9,754 nt of DNA from JBDTOX01 sp039933015 (GTDB lineage: Bacteria > Pseudomonadota > Gammaproteobacteria > Burkholderiales > Methylophilaceae). The translations under genes were made by a program, and so were the position numbers. Below are positions 1 to 6,764 of the stretch, in pieces. How positions within the stretch are numbered: the stretch's first letter is position 1; each line of letters opens with the position of its first letter. The notes under the pieces are model-generated. The model had not been told where the DNA came from. It searched no databases and saw nothing but the letters and a program-made list of their open reading frames with translations. Location: contig JBDTOX010000067.1 of assembly GCA_039933015.1 (NCBI GenBank), positions 1-9,754 of the forward strand, given 5' to 3'.

Positions 1-18
1 CTAGGGCATTCCTGCGAC

Positions 19-1680
19 ATGTCTGAACAGCAAGCATTACTCAAACGTCTTGAGCGTCTCAATGCCATTGGTGTTGCACTCTCGGCCGAGCGTGACAATA
101 ATCAGTTGCTGGAGATAATACTGCTCGGCGCAAAAGAGATTACCAATGCCGATGGCGGAACGCTTTACACCATTACTGAAGACCAACACCTCAAATTTGA
201 AATCATGCGCACCCAGACTTTGGCTATCGCCATGGGCGGCACTACAGGTAAAGACATCCCCTTCGCACCTTTACCCCTCTATCTCGAAGACGGTACCCCC
301 AACCTGAACATGGTGGCAGCTTACGCCGTGCTGAATGAGCGCACAGTGAATATTGAAGACGCCTATCAGGCCGATGGTTTTGATTTTTCTGGTACACGCA
401 AATTTGATCAGAGCACCAATTATCGTTCCAAATCGTTTCTGACGATTCCGATGAAAAACCACGAAAATGAAATCATCGGGGTACTGCAACTGATTAATGC
501 AATCGATCCGGAAACGCATGAAATAGTGGCTTTCTCCCCAGCTAATCAGCGACTGGTTGAATCATTGGCATCGCAGGCGGCAGTGGCATTGACTAATCAT
601 AATCTGATAGAAGGTTTGAAAAGTCTGTTCGAGGCGTTTATCGAATTGATTGCCGATGCAATTGATGAGAAGTCACCATATACCGGCGGTCATTGCCAGC
701 GTGTACCTGAACTCACCATGATGCTGGCAGATGCGGCCAGTCGGACACAGGTCGGCCCGCTCAAAGATTTCTCCATGAGCGAAAAAGAAGTCTATGAGCT
801 GCGTATAGCAGCCTGGCTGCATGATTGCGGCAAGGTGACCACACCAGAATATGTGATGGATAAACCCACCAAACTAGCCACCATCTTCGATCGGATTCTA
901 CTGGTGGATCAACGTTTCGAATTGCTCAAGCAGCAGACTGAATGTGAAATGTTGCGCAAGCAGCTTGAGATTGCAAAGACTGGGCAGATTCCCGATATTG
1001 CCAAATTGGAGATTCAGCTCAATGCCGTCAAGCGGCAGCTTGATGATGACCGAGATTTTTTGCGCTCCGCCAATATTGGCGGTGAATTCATGACCTCTGA
1101 GCATCAACAGCGCGTACGCGATATTGCGGCATACTCCCTCCTCGATGCGGAGGGAAAAACAAGCAGTTTTCTCAGCGAGAATGAAGTCTACAACCTGAAT
1201 ATTGAGCGCGGTACGCTCACAGCAGAAGAGCGTCGTATCATCAACAATCATATTGTCGTGACCATCAACATGCTTGAATCCTTGCCTTACCCCAAAGATC
1301 TGAAGCGCGTGCCGGAATACGCTGGAGGCCATCATGAGCGCATGGATGGTAAAGGTTATCCCCGTGGTTTAACCCGCCAGCAAATGTCGGTGCCGGCACG
1401 TGTCATGGGCATTGCCGATATTTTCGAGGCATTAACTGCGCGTGATCGCCCCTATAAAAAAGCCAAGACGCTTTCCGAATCTTTGCATATCCTCGGAAAA
1501 ATGAAGCTGGATAACCATATCGATCCGGATTTGTTCGATATTTTCATACGGGAAAAAATCTATTTACGCTATGCAGAGCTGTTTCTGGAGCCGGAACAGG
1601 TCGACCATGTAGATGAATCCTTGATTCCCGGGTATAGCGTCGACATGCCTATCCCACTAGCGCATGAAAGTTGTGGGTAA
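19..1680 (+). CDS. GAF domain / HD-GYP domain cyclic-di-GMP phosphodiesterase
   Basis: The 553-residue protein is predicted to hydrolyse the second messenger cyclic di-GMP, with an N-terminal GAF sensor domain (about residues 24-195) controlling a C-terminal HD-GYP domain. It has no signal peptide or membrane segment, so it is probably cytosolic. The HD-GYP signatures are visible: H225 and R228 in TGGHCQRV, the metal-binding pair H268-D269 in HDCGK, H411, H438-H439 with the GYP motif at 446-448, and D467 followed by LTARDRPYKK at 472-481. All expected metal ligands are present, so the enzyme is likely active. About 115 residues rich in charged, heptad-like sequence (roughly 280-395) separate HDCGK from H411; this is longer than in a minimal HD-GYP domain. 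The start is uncertain: the frame stays open to the window edge and only a poor ribosome site (AGGG, 12 nt upstream) precedes this ATG, though the N-terminus MSEQQALLKRLERLNAIG looks natural for the family. What the GAF domain binds cannot be read from the sequence. Confidence 0.93.
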   Translation: MSEQQALLKRLERLNAIGVALSAERDNNQLLEIILLGAKEITNADGGTLYTITEDQHLKFEIMRTQTLAIAMGGTTGKDIPFAPLPLYLEDGTPNLNMVAAYAVLNERTVNIEDAYQADGFDFSGTRKFDQSTNYRSKSFLTIPMKNHENEIIGVLQLINAIDPETHEIVAFSPANQRLVESLASQAAVALTNHNLIEGLKSLFEAFIELIADAIDEKSPYTGGHCQRVPELTMMLADAASRTQVGPLKDFSMSEKEVYELRIAAWLHDCGKVTTPEYVMDKPTKLATIFDRILLVDQRFELLKQQTECEMLRKQLEIAKTGQIPDIAKLEIQLNAVKRQLDDDRDFLRSANIGGEFMTSEHQQRVRDIAAYSLLDAEGKTSSFLSENEVYNLNIERGTLTAEERRIINNHIVVTINMLESLPYPKDLKRVPEYAGGHHERMDGKGYPRGLTRQQMSVPARVMGIADIFEALTARDRPYKKAKTLSESLHILGKMKLDNHIDPDLFDIFIREKIYLRYAELFLEPEQVDHVDESLIPGYSVDMPIPLAHESCG

Positions 1681-1860
1681 GCTATAAAAGCCATGCTGGT
1701 AGAGCACAGGGCTCAATTTGGCTAATGTTGTTGGTATTTAGAGTAAATAAATGTGGCAGTCATCAGCGCCAAACAGTTCATTGCCTGAATGGCCAGAACG
1801 CAGGGCGGGCAGGATGATAATGCGGAATTGTAAAACTGCCAAGTAAAGCAGACTGCTATG
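1681..1860. other. Convergent intergenic gap with weak terminator-like hairpins
   Basis: This 180-nt stretch lies between two convergent stop codons and holds no credible gene. Two weak hairpins could end transcription. On the plus strand, AGCC (1689-1692) can pair with GGCT (1710-1713), and nested inside TGCT (1694-1697) can pair with AGCA (1703-1706). On the minus strand, AGCA-GTC-TGCT (1857-1847) begins 3 nt after the ferredoxin stop and runs into TTACTT. Neither has a long GC-rich stem with a U-tract, so termination here may be Rho-dependent. Confidence 0.3.
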
Positions 1861-2130
1861 TTAGTAGTGAGAGAATTGTTCGATTTCCACCATCAGGGCA
1901 GGTATGTCCTGTTTGGTAAGCCCATTGAAAAATTGACCGTCCGGCGCCAGCCGAACATTAGGCCCATGCGCGCATTGCCCGAGGCAATTAAAGCGTACTA
2001 CACATACAGCCAGATTGCGTTTGGTCACTTCGGCTTCTATGCATTGGGCAATCTCTTCACTTCCTCTTGCGGCACATGAAGGCTGATTGGGGTTGGCTCG
2101 ATAATTAACGCAGACAATGACTTTTTTCAT
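1861..2130 (-). CDS. Thioredoxin-like [2Fe-2S] ferredoxin
   Basis: The 89-residue protein is a small thioredoxin-fold [2Fe-2S] ferredoxin, an electron carrier of the kind related to the NuoE/HoxE subunit fold. The four cluster ligands are visible as C7, C19, C49 and C53. The spacing is C-x11-C, then 29 residues, then C-x3-C in FNCLGQCAHGP, which fits the family. C30 and C43 are extra cysteines. I chose the ATG giving MKKVIVCVNYR because it starts directly at the first beta strand. A longer reading from a TTG at 2187 would add 19 unlikely residues and overlap lpxH by 28 nt. It is the last gene of the minus-strand run, 29 nt after lpxH, and no clear Shine-Dalgarno site precedes it. Its redox partner is unknown; nothing in the neighbourhood is an obvious reductase or oxidase. 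A role in supplying or sensing clusters is possible but is only inference. Confidence 0.85.
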   Translation of the reverse strand: MKKVIVCVNYRANPNQPSCAARGSEEIAQCIEAEVTKRNLAVCVVRFNCLGQCAHGPNVRLAPDGQFFNGLTKQDIPALMVEIEQFSHY

Positions 2131-2159
2131 GTAAGGCTGTCGCCACTCGCTACAGGTCG

Positions 2160-2906
2160 CTAAAGAGAATGACTGCTGCAACCGCAAGCATCGTAGCGCA
2201 GGCAGCTGCCTTGTTCATACCAGTCTCCGAGCACCCATCTTTCACAACGATGTCCATCCAGTTCCAGCATATGCCTGGCTGGTCTGTGCGTATGCCCATG
2301 AATCAATATGTCAGGATAGTCGTAGTCCCGCAGCATTGCAGCTACGGCTTCAGCGTTAACATCCATGATGCTTTCGGTCTTACGGTATTTTTCCTGCTCA
2401 CTACGCAACCGTAGCGCTTCTATCTGGGTTTTGCGTACGGCCAACGGCTGCTGCAGAAAAGATTTTTGCCAGGCTGGTTCGCGCACTTGCCGACGAAATG
2501 CCTGATAAGCCACATCATCGGTACATAATGTATCGCCATGGCTTAGTAACACGCGTTTTCCATAAAGCGTTAGCAGAATGGGGTCATTTAATAGCGTAAT
2601 CTCAGCGGCTTGGGCGAATTCTTGCGCTAGCAGAAAGTCGCGGTTGCCGTGTATGAAGAATATGCTGGTGCCGGTTGAGGCCAGCTTGTTTAGCGCAGCA
2701 ATTATGCCTTGGTGATGCTCGTCATGCAGGTTGTCATCCCCGGCCCAATACTCAAACAAATCCCCCAGAATATAGAGGGCCTCGGCCTTTGGTGCGGACA
2801 TTTGTAAAAAACCGATAAATTGTTCGGTAGTTGCAGGGCGAGAGCTGCATAAATGTAAATCGGAAATGAACAGGCTGTGACGGGGTTCATTTCCGATAGA
2901 TGACAT
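2160..2906 (-). CDS. lpxH: UDP-2,3-diacylglucosamine diphosphatase (lipid A synthesis)
   Basis: LpxH removes UMP from UDP-2,3-diacylglucosamine to give lipid X, the fourth step of lipid A synthesis, acting at the inner face of the cytoplasmic membrane. The 248-residue protein has the complete calcineurin-type metallophosphatase motif set of the family: SDLHL (15-19), GDLFEYWAGDD (48-58), HGNRDF (86-91), SHGDTLCTDD (122-131) and HGHTHRP (203-209). Length matches the usual 240 or so residues. The start is the ATG placing SDLHL near residue 15, as is normal; no strong ribosome site precedes it, so translation may depend on reading from ppiB, whose stop lies 27 nt upstream. Its position behind ppiB is a conserved pairing also known in E. 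coli. The last eight residues (CGCSSHSL) are unusually Cys/Ser-rich and poorly constrained. Confidence 0.95.
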   Translation of the reverse strand: MSSIGNEPRHSLFISDLHLCSSRPATTEQFIGFLQMSAPKAEALYILGDLFEYWAGDDNLHDEHHQGIIAALNKLASTGTSIFFIHGNRDFLLAQEFAQAAEITLLNDPILLTLYGKRVLLSHGDTLCTDDVAYQAFRRQVREPAWQKSFLQQPLAVRKTQIEALRLRSEQEKYRKTESIMDVNAEAVAAMLRDYDYPDILIHGHTHRPARHMLELDGHRCERWVLGDWYEQGSCLRYDACGCSSHSL

Positions 2907-2933
2907 TGTTGCTTTGATGGTCAGCAGGTAAGA

Positions 2934-3425
2934 CTAAACAAGCTCTGCGCGTTCGATCACTACATTGTCCACAGGCACGTCTTGATGACCACTGCGGCTG
3001 CCGGTTTTGACTTGCCGGATCTTGTCCACGACTTCAGTGCCAGCCGTTACTTTGCCAAATACGCAATAGCCCCAACCTTGCGCAGTGGGTGAGGTGAAGT
3101 TGAGGAAATCATTATCGGCAATGTTGATGAAGAATTGGCTGCTGGCTGAATCCGGGTTTGGTGTACGTGCCATGGCGATAGTATATATCTTGTTCTTGAG
3201 GCCATTGTCAGCTTCATTTTTAATGGTGGCATTGGTTGGCTTTTGCGATATGTCAAGCTCAAAGCCGCCGCCTTGAATCATGAAACCATCAATCACACGA
3301 TGAAAAATGGTGTTGTTATAAAACCCACTTTCAACATATTGCAAAAAATTTGTGACGGTAATTGGCGCTTTCTCGGCATCCAGCTCGATGTTGATTTCGC
3401 CAAAATTAGTGTGCAGTTTAACCAC
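2934..3425 (-). CDS. ppiB: Cytoplasmic cyclophilin-type peptidyl-prolyl cis-trans isomerase B
   Basis: PpiB catalyses cis-trans isomerisation of X-Pro peptide bonds and assists protein folding in the cytoplasm. The 163-residue protein has no signal peptide and is the usual length for PpiB. It carries the cyclophilin active-site block FHRVIDGFMIQGGG (41-54, with catalytic R43, F48 and Q51), the MART segment (85-88) and SSQFFIN (95-101). The start is GTG, supported by a good ribosome site, AAAGGA at 3437-3432, six nt upstream. The start overlaps the end of the preceding ppiA-type gene by 8 nt (GTGGTTAA contains both the ppiB start and the ppiA stop), which suggests translational coupling. The neighbour lpxH follows after 27 nt. 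Confidence 0.95.
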   Translation of the reverse strand: MVKLHTNFGEINIELDAEKAPITVTNFLQYVESGFYNNTIFHRVIDGFMIQGGGFELDISQKPTNATIKNEADNGLKNKIYTIAMARTPNPDSASSQFFINIADNDFLNFTSPTAQGWGYCVFGKVTAGTEVVDKIRQVKTGSRSGHQDVPVDNVVIERAELV

Positions 3426-4134
3426 GTTTTTTTCCTTTACTTGCAGGTTTTGAAGATTTACTTTTATTTGGTGAGTCTGACTCTATGCTCGTCTCAATAG
3501 GCTTTTCCAGAAGCGCTACTTTTTCAATAATGACGGCTTGCTGAGGCACGTTTGTAAACTGCCCCACAGATTTTTTAGGCAGCTGGCTTATATTCTCGAC
3601 CACGTCCATGCCGCGAATAACCCTGCCAAACACGCAATAGCCTATGTAGTGCGGGTCAGGTTTGTAATAATTAAGGAACTTATTGTCCTCGAGATTGATG
3701 AAAAACTGGGAAGTAGCTGAATCGGGCTCAAACGTCCGTGCCATGGCCAGGGTGCCACGCTCGTTTTTAAGCCCGTTATTCGATTCGTTGGGAATAGGTG
3801 GCAAGACCAGGTTTTCTTTCTGAGTTGCCGTCAACGCCGTTTTGATGGTTGGAACCATGCTGGTTTTTTCTTTCAATTCCGCAGTAAGCCCGCCGCCTTG
3901 AATCATGAAGTGGTTTATCGTGCGGTGAAATATCGTGCCAGGGTAGAAATTATTCGTCACATATTCCAGAAAGTTAGTCACCGTTTTGGGTGCTTTTTCG
4001 GGATACAGTTCCACCACAAAGCTGCCATGGTTGGTCTGGATTTCCACTTGGGGATGGGCTGGGGATGACTCTGCTGCATAAGCGGGTGCGCAGCACAATA
4101 GCCCGAGAATCATTATAAATCTTTTGAATTGCAT
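3418..4134 (-). CDS. ppiA: Periplasmic cyclophilin-type peptidyl-prolyl cis-trans isomerase
   Basis: This 238-residue cyclophilin is predicted to be exported and to assist proline-limited folding in the periplasm. Residues 1-20 form a signal peptide (basic start QFKR, hydrophobic core, cleavage after AYA). The catalytic block is FHRTINHFMIQGGG (69-82), with R71, F76 and Q79; MART is at 131-134 and SQFFIN at 142-147. Compared with the adjacent PpiB it has about 18 extra residues between the GGG turn and NGLKN (roughly 84-115). It also has a basic, Ser/Lys-rich tail (about 206-238, ending SKGKKRG) that is likely disordered. A strong ribosome site, AAGGAG at 4147-4142, lies 7 nt before the ATG. 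Orthology to E. coli ppiA is inferred from export and the fold; the insert and tail mean it could be a distinct exported subfamily. Confidence 0.88.
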   Translation of the reverse strand: MQFKRFIMILGLLCCAPAYAAESSPAHPQVEIQTNHGSFVVELYPEKAPKTVTNFLEYVTNNFYPGTIFHRTINHFMIQGGGLTAELKEKTSMVPTIKTALTATQKENLVLPPIPNESNNGLKNERGTLAMARTFEPDSATSQFFINLEDNKFLNYYKPDPHYIGYCVFGRVIRGMDVVENISQLPKKSVGQFTNVPQQAVIIEKVALLEKPIETSIESDSPNKSKSSKPASKGKKRG

Positions 4135-4164
4135 GAATTATCTCCTTCACGAAGACCGCAGAGG

Positions 4165-5400
4165 TTATGCCGGGCCTTCGTACATTATTTTCCAGTGTTG
4201 GTTTTCAAGTGCCCAGTACTGGCGTTTGCGTATGCGGCTATCAAGATTATCACTTTTGTAATCCTGCTCAAAACTCACGACGGCCATCTGTAACTGATTG
4301 TCAGGATAACGGAACATGCTGACGTTGGATAGTTTGATCTCAACCTTGGGTTTATTGGTTTGAATGCGGCGTTTTTCCTTTGACCAGCGATCGAAATCGG
4401 TACCCTGGCTAAAGAACTGCTGCGAATAGTGCGCCAGGTAACTCTCCGTGTCCTGGGCTTCCCAGTCCTTGCGCCAAGCTTCCAGTGCCTTAACCAGTTC
4501 TGCTTTTTGCATGGGAGATTGATTGGCCGCCAGCCACTGCAGATTGTTGGAGATAATCACGGGCGTTTTGCCATTTTGCAGGATGGGCGCCAACGATTTC
4601 AGATCTGGATTAGTCATTACCACGCAACCGTCACTTGCACGTGGTGGTCGGCTATAGGTACCGCTGGGCGTGCCATGCAGCCAGATGCCGTGTCCCTTTT
4701 TGCCTTGGTGCCTATCCCATTCGTTAGGATAGCTCAGTGGATAGGCGGCATCGCCATAAAGATCCGGCAACTTTTTCGATAATTTGGTGCTGGCGAAATA
4801 GACGCCTAGCGGCGTGCGCTTGTCTCCTTCAGACTGCTTCTCGCTGCCATTCTTGCCTAGAGTTACATAGTAATCGGCGATATAGCGTGGCTTGTCGCCT
4901 TCATTGCGATAAACATAAAGACGGGATTTATCCGTATCCACCACAATCACGTGTTGCATGCTGGAATCGAGTTTCCACAGCGGTTCTGGCAAGCTGTCGG
5001 GGGTTTGCTGCGAAAGATAGTGCCCAATACGCATGCGCGCTTCATCACGGAAATCTGCAATCTGCGTCTGCGAATTTTCTTCTTGCGAACTTGACGAGGC
5101 ATTGCCAAAAGTCTGAAGTTGCTGAGCGCGTGCCATGAGTAAATCACCGCGCACCAGATAGGCCAATTTGAAATTGGGCGTGGCTTTTAATAGTTGGTCT
5201 ATGGTGTCCAGTGCCTGCTGTGATTGACCCCGGGTAACTTCGAGCAGGCTCTTGACCAGCAGGCCTTCTGTATAATTGGCACTGAATTTACTGCTGCCGG
5301 GCAGGCCGAGGTAGTCTGCACGATCAATGGCCGTTGCATTCCATGGCAACAGCGTACTGGCGAACAATGTAGTAGTGAGTAAAGCGTGGAGTATACGCAT
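4165..5400 (-). CDS. Exported L,D-transpeptidase (YkuD domain) with C-terminal Cds6-like domain
   Basis: The 411-residue protein is predicted to cross-link peptidoglycan stem peptides, or attach proteins to them, in the periplasm, using a catalytic cysteine. Residues 1-24 look like a signal peptide (cleavage near NATA). Residues about 40-95 form a TPR-like helical region (a repeat-like segment ends KATPNFKLAYLVRGDLL). The YkuD domain spans about 148-290, and its active site is intact: H242-G243, then S256, G258 and C259 in ASDGCV. The C-terminal 110 residues (about 300-411) are an NTF2-like domain of the Cds6/SnoaL kind, similar to the end of the upstream TPR gene. The gene starts 23 nt after that TPR gene and ends 30 nt before ppiA. 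Only a weak GGAG site, 14 nt upstream, precedes the ATG. Whether it makes 3-3 cross-links, anchors a lipoprotein or serves a regulatory role cannot be decided here. Confidence 0.9.
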   Translation of the reverse strand: MRILHALLTTTLFASTLLPWNATAIDRADYLGLPGSSKFSANYTEGLLVKSLLEVTRGQSQQALDTIDQLLKATPNFKLAYLVRGDLLMARAQQLQTFGNASSSSQEENSQTQIADFRDEARMRIGHYLSQQTPDSLPEPLWKLDSSMQHVIVVDTDKSRLYVYRNEGDKPRYIADYYVTLGKNGSEKQSEGDKRTPLGVYFASTKLSKKLPDLYGDAAYPLSYPNEWDRHQGKKGHGIWLHGTPSGTYSRPPRASDGCVVMTNPDLKSLAPILQNGKTPVIISNNLQWLAANQSPMQKAELVKALEAWRKDWEAQDTESYLAHYSQQFFSQGTDFDRWSKEKRRIQTNKPKVEIKLSNVSMFRYPDNQLQMAVVSFEQDYKSDNLDSRIRKRQYWALENQHWKIMYEGPA

Positions 5401-5423
5401 GAGCTATTATTTTACTCCGGCGC

Positions 5424-6617
5424 TCAGCGGTCGGTAAGTTCCTGTTCGATGAGCCACTTTCCGCCGGTCTTTTTCAGACTCAGAATTTTTGCTGTGCGCT
5501 TGGCTACGCTACCGGCACGGTAGCTTTGTCTGAAGGTGGCCCGGGCATGATTGCTATCTTCCATTTTTATGTGCAAACGGGTAATTTCCACATGGATGCT
5601 TGCCGGCGCGGTAATGCGCTGCCGCCGGCCTTCTTCCCACTGCTTGCGACTTTCACCTGCTGGCGTCTGGAAGTTATCCGCATAGCTGGCAAGGTACTTG
5701 CCCACATTCTTCGATGACCAAGCTTCAGCCCAGGCATTTACGCTCGCTGCTATATCCTTATCATCGCTGTTCGCATTAGCGGGTTTAGCCAAATCTGCTT
5801 TATCCGTTTTGGAATCCACCAGCTTGTGTGCTTCAGCCAATTTGACAGGCTCACTGGCCTTGGGCTTAGCCGGTTGGCTGGGTTCCGCAGCTTTTGCTTC
5901 TGATGGTTTGGTTGGCTCCGCAGATTTAATTGGTTCTGCAGGCCGGACAGGTAATGCCGGAGGCAATGCTGCCGGTTTGGGTTTGTCTTTGCTGATGTCT
6001 GGCGATTTGCTGACTTCGGAAGACTTGTTGGCAAGCTGGACCGGCTTGCCGCTAGGGGAAAACAAGTCCTTGATTAGCGACAATTTACCCTGTGTGCGGG
6101 TATTGCCATTATCCAGTTGCAATGCCTTGCCATAAGCTTCGGATGCCATTCTGGCGTAAATGTCACCCAGATTCTCGTGCGCAGTGGCATAGCTGGGATG
6201 CGTCTTGATTGCGGTTTCCAGTGCCTTGCGGGCTTTGTCGTATTGACCCTGATCCGCATACAGTACCGCCAGATTGTTGTATGGCTCCGGCAAGTTGGGA
6301 TATTTTTCGGTGATTTCGCTGAATGCCTTGATCGCTTCATCGCGACGGCTCTGCTCCGCCAGTATCACTCCCCGGATAAACATGGCTTGCACGTCTTTGG
6401 GATTGGCGCTGAGGTATGCATTGATGCGGTTCAGCGCGATGGCCTGTTGGCCTTGGCTGGCTTGCTGTGCGATATCCTTGAGGTCATCGGCCTGCACGTT
6501 GCCTGACATGTAGAGCGAGACGAGGAACAGAAGAGCGGCGGGTAAAGCGCGATAACCGAGCATTATGATATAATTTTTCGCGAGTGACTTAGGCTCCAAT
6601 TCTATCAATAAGCCCAT
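5424..6617 (-). CDS. Exported TPR protein with Ala/Pro/Lys linker and C-terminal Cds6-like domain
   Basis: The protein is up to 397 residues long and is predicted to be a periplasmic adaptor. Order of parts: N-terminal hydrophobic segment (24-37, signal cleavage likely after VQA, residue 43), three TPR-like units (about 76-170, clearest at EPYNNLAVLYADQGQYDKA), a low-complexity linker (about 187-288) with AEPxKP-like repeats, and an NTF2-like domain (about 289-397). That last domain aligns with the end of the downstream L,D-transpeptidase (shared AW..W, YL..Y...F, a basic R-rich turn, then WxI..E). The start is ambiguous. The ATG at 6617 has a strong GGAGG site (6626-6622) only 4 nt away, but gives an unusually long n-region before the hydrophobic core. 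The internal ATG at 6563 (MLGYRALPAALLF) makes a textbook signal peptide but has no ribosome site. It is the first gene of the operon. No enzymatic residues are visible, so binding or scaffolding of its neighbour is the simplest idea (inference). Confidence 0.85.
   Translation of the reverse strand: MGLLIELEPKSLAKNYIIMLGYRALPAALLFLVSLYMSGNVQADDLKDIAQQASQGQQAIALNRINAYLSANPKDVQAMFIRGVILAEQSRRDEAIKAFSEITEKYPNLPEPYNNLAVLYADQGQYDKARKALETAIKTHPSYATAHENLGDIYARMASEAYGKALQLDNGNTRTQGKLSLIKDLFSPSGKPVQLANKSSEVSKSPDISKDKPKPAALPPALPVRPAEPIKSAEPTKPSEAKAAEPSQPAKPKASEPVKLAEAHKLVDSKTDKADLAKPANANSDDKDIAASVNAWAEAWSSKNVGKYLASYADNFQTPAGESRKQWEEGRRQRITAPASIHVEITRLHIKMEDSNHARATFRQSYRAGSVAKRTAKILSLKKTGGKWLIEQELTDR
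5832..5939 (-). repeat. Degenerate AEPxKP repeat in the TPR protein linker
   Basis: Residues 227-262 of the TPR protein repeat a short motif: AEPIKS, AEPTKPS, AEPSQPAK and SEPVKLAE. The run is rich in Ala, Pro, Lys and Glu, with almost no hydrophobic core residues, and most likely forms an extended, flexible tether between the TPR domain and the C-terminal domain. Copies are imperfect at both DNA and protein level, so this is compositional repetition rather than a recent tandem duplication. Confidence 0.6.
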
Positions 6618-6621
6618 TCAA

Positions 6622-6626
6622 CCTCC
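6622..6626 (-). promoter_or_regulatory. Shine-Dalgarno site for the TPR gene
   Basis: GGAGG reads on the minus strand 4 nt before the ATG at 6617. It is the strongest ribosome site in front of this gene and argues for the longer start, although the spacing is short. The alternative internal ATG at 6563 is preceded only by A/T-rich sequence. Confidence 0.5.
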
Positions 6627-6643
6627 AATAGCTCATTGTGTTT

Positions 6644-6712
6644 TCACGGTATTTATTTGGCCGCATGGTTTTCTTATGATGCTGTTTTCTAAATGTGTAA
6701 AGCGTCACGGTA
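6644..6712. repeat. Direct repeat TCACGGTA flanking the divergent promoters
   Basis: The 8-base word TCACGGTA occurs at 6644-6651 and again at 6705-6712, one copy on each side of the predicted promoter, 61 bp apart from start to start (close to six helical turns). Paired sites on one face of the helix are compatible with a bound regulator, but two short copies could also occur by chance. Confidence 0.3.
6673..6701 (-). promoter_or_regulatory. Candidate sigma-70 promoter for the minus-strand envelope operon
   Basis: On the minus strand, TTTACA (6701-6696, five of six matches to the -35 consensus) is followed after 17 nt by CATAAG (6678-6673, four of six matches to -10). Transcription would begin near 6666, leaving about 48 nt of leader before the TPR start. 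On the plus strand the same bases contain TATGAT (6675-6680) with a poor upstream TTTATT (6652-6657), a possible overlapping promoter for cysS. If both are used, RNA polymerase could occupy only one at a time. Confidence 0.4.
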
Positions 6713-6764
6713 AATTACTTGCGGCAACGAGCTGACATTCAGGCTGAACATTCTGAACCTAAAT

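Noticed and set aside
1..18. Resemblance of the first bases (CTAGGGCAT) to CTAGCGCAT near 1658
   Set aside because: The match is too short and imperfect to be an attachment site or repeat, and nothing mobile lies between.
898..1335. 145-codon minus-strand open frame inside the HD-GYP gene
   Set aside because: It is fully covered by a gene with intact catalytic motifs, and its translation shows no recognisable domain.
1858..2079. 73-codon plus-strand open frame opposite the ferredoxin
   Set aside because: The minus strand encodes a ferredoxin with all four cluster cysteines at correct spacing; the plus-strand product has no recognisable features.
2131..2187. Longer ferredoxin reading from a TTG start
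   Set aside because: It would add 19 residues before a natural beta-strand start and overlap lpxH by 28 nt; the ATG at 2130 is the better choice.
4075..4134. Possible lipoprotein signal in the exported cyclophilin because of Cys14-Cys15
   Set aside because: The residues before the cysteines (GLL, then C) do not fit the usual lipobox with Ala or Gly at -1, and a normal signal peptidase I site (AYA) follows.
5698..6135. 145-codon open frame on the plus strand opposite the TPR gene
   Set aside because: It lies opposite the Ala/Pro/Lys-rich linker, whose codon bias keeps the reverse frame open; its Leu/Ala/Ser/Gly-rich translation resembles no protein, and the minus-strand gene has clear domains.
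6569..6574. Perfect TATAAT on the plus strand
   Set aside because: It lies inside the start of the TPR gene, almost 200 nt before cysS, and there is no -35 element at a suitable distance.
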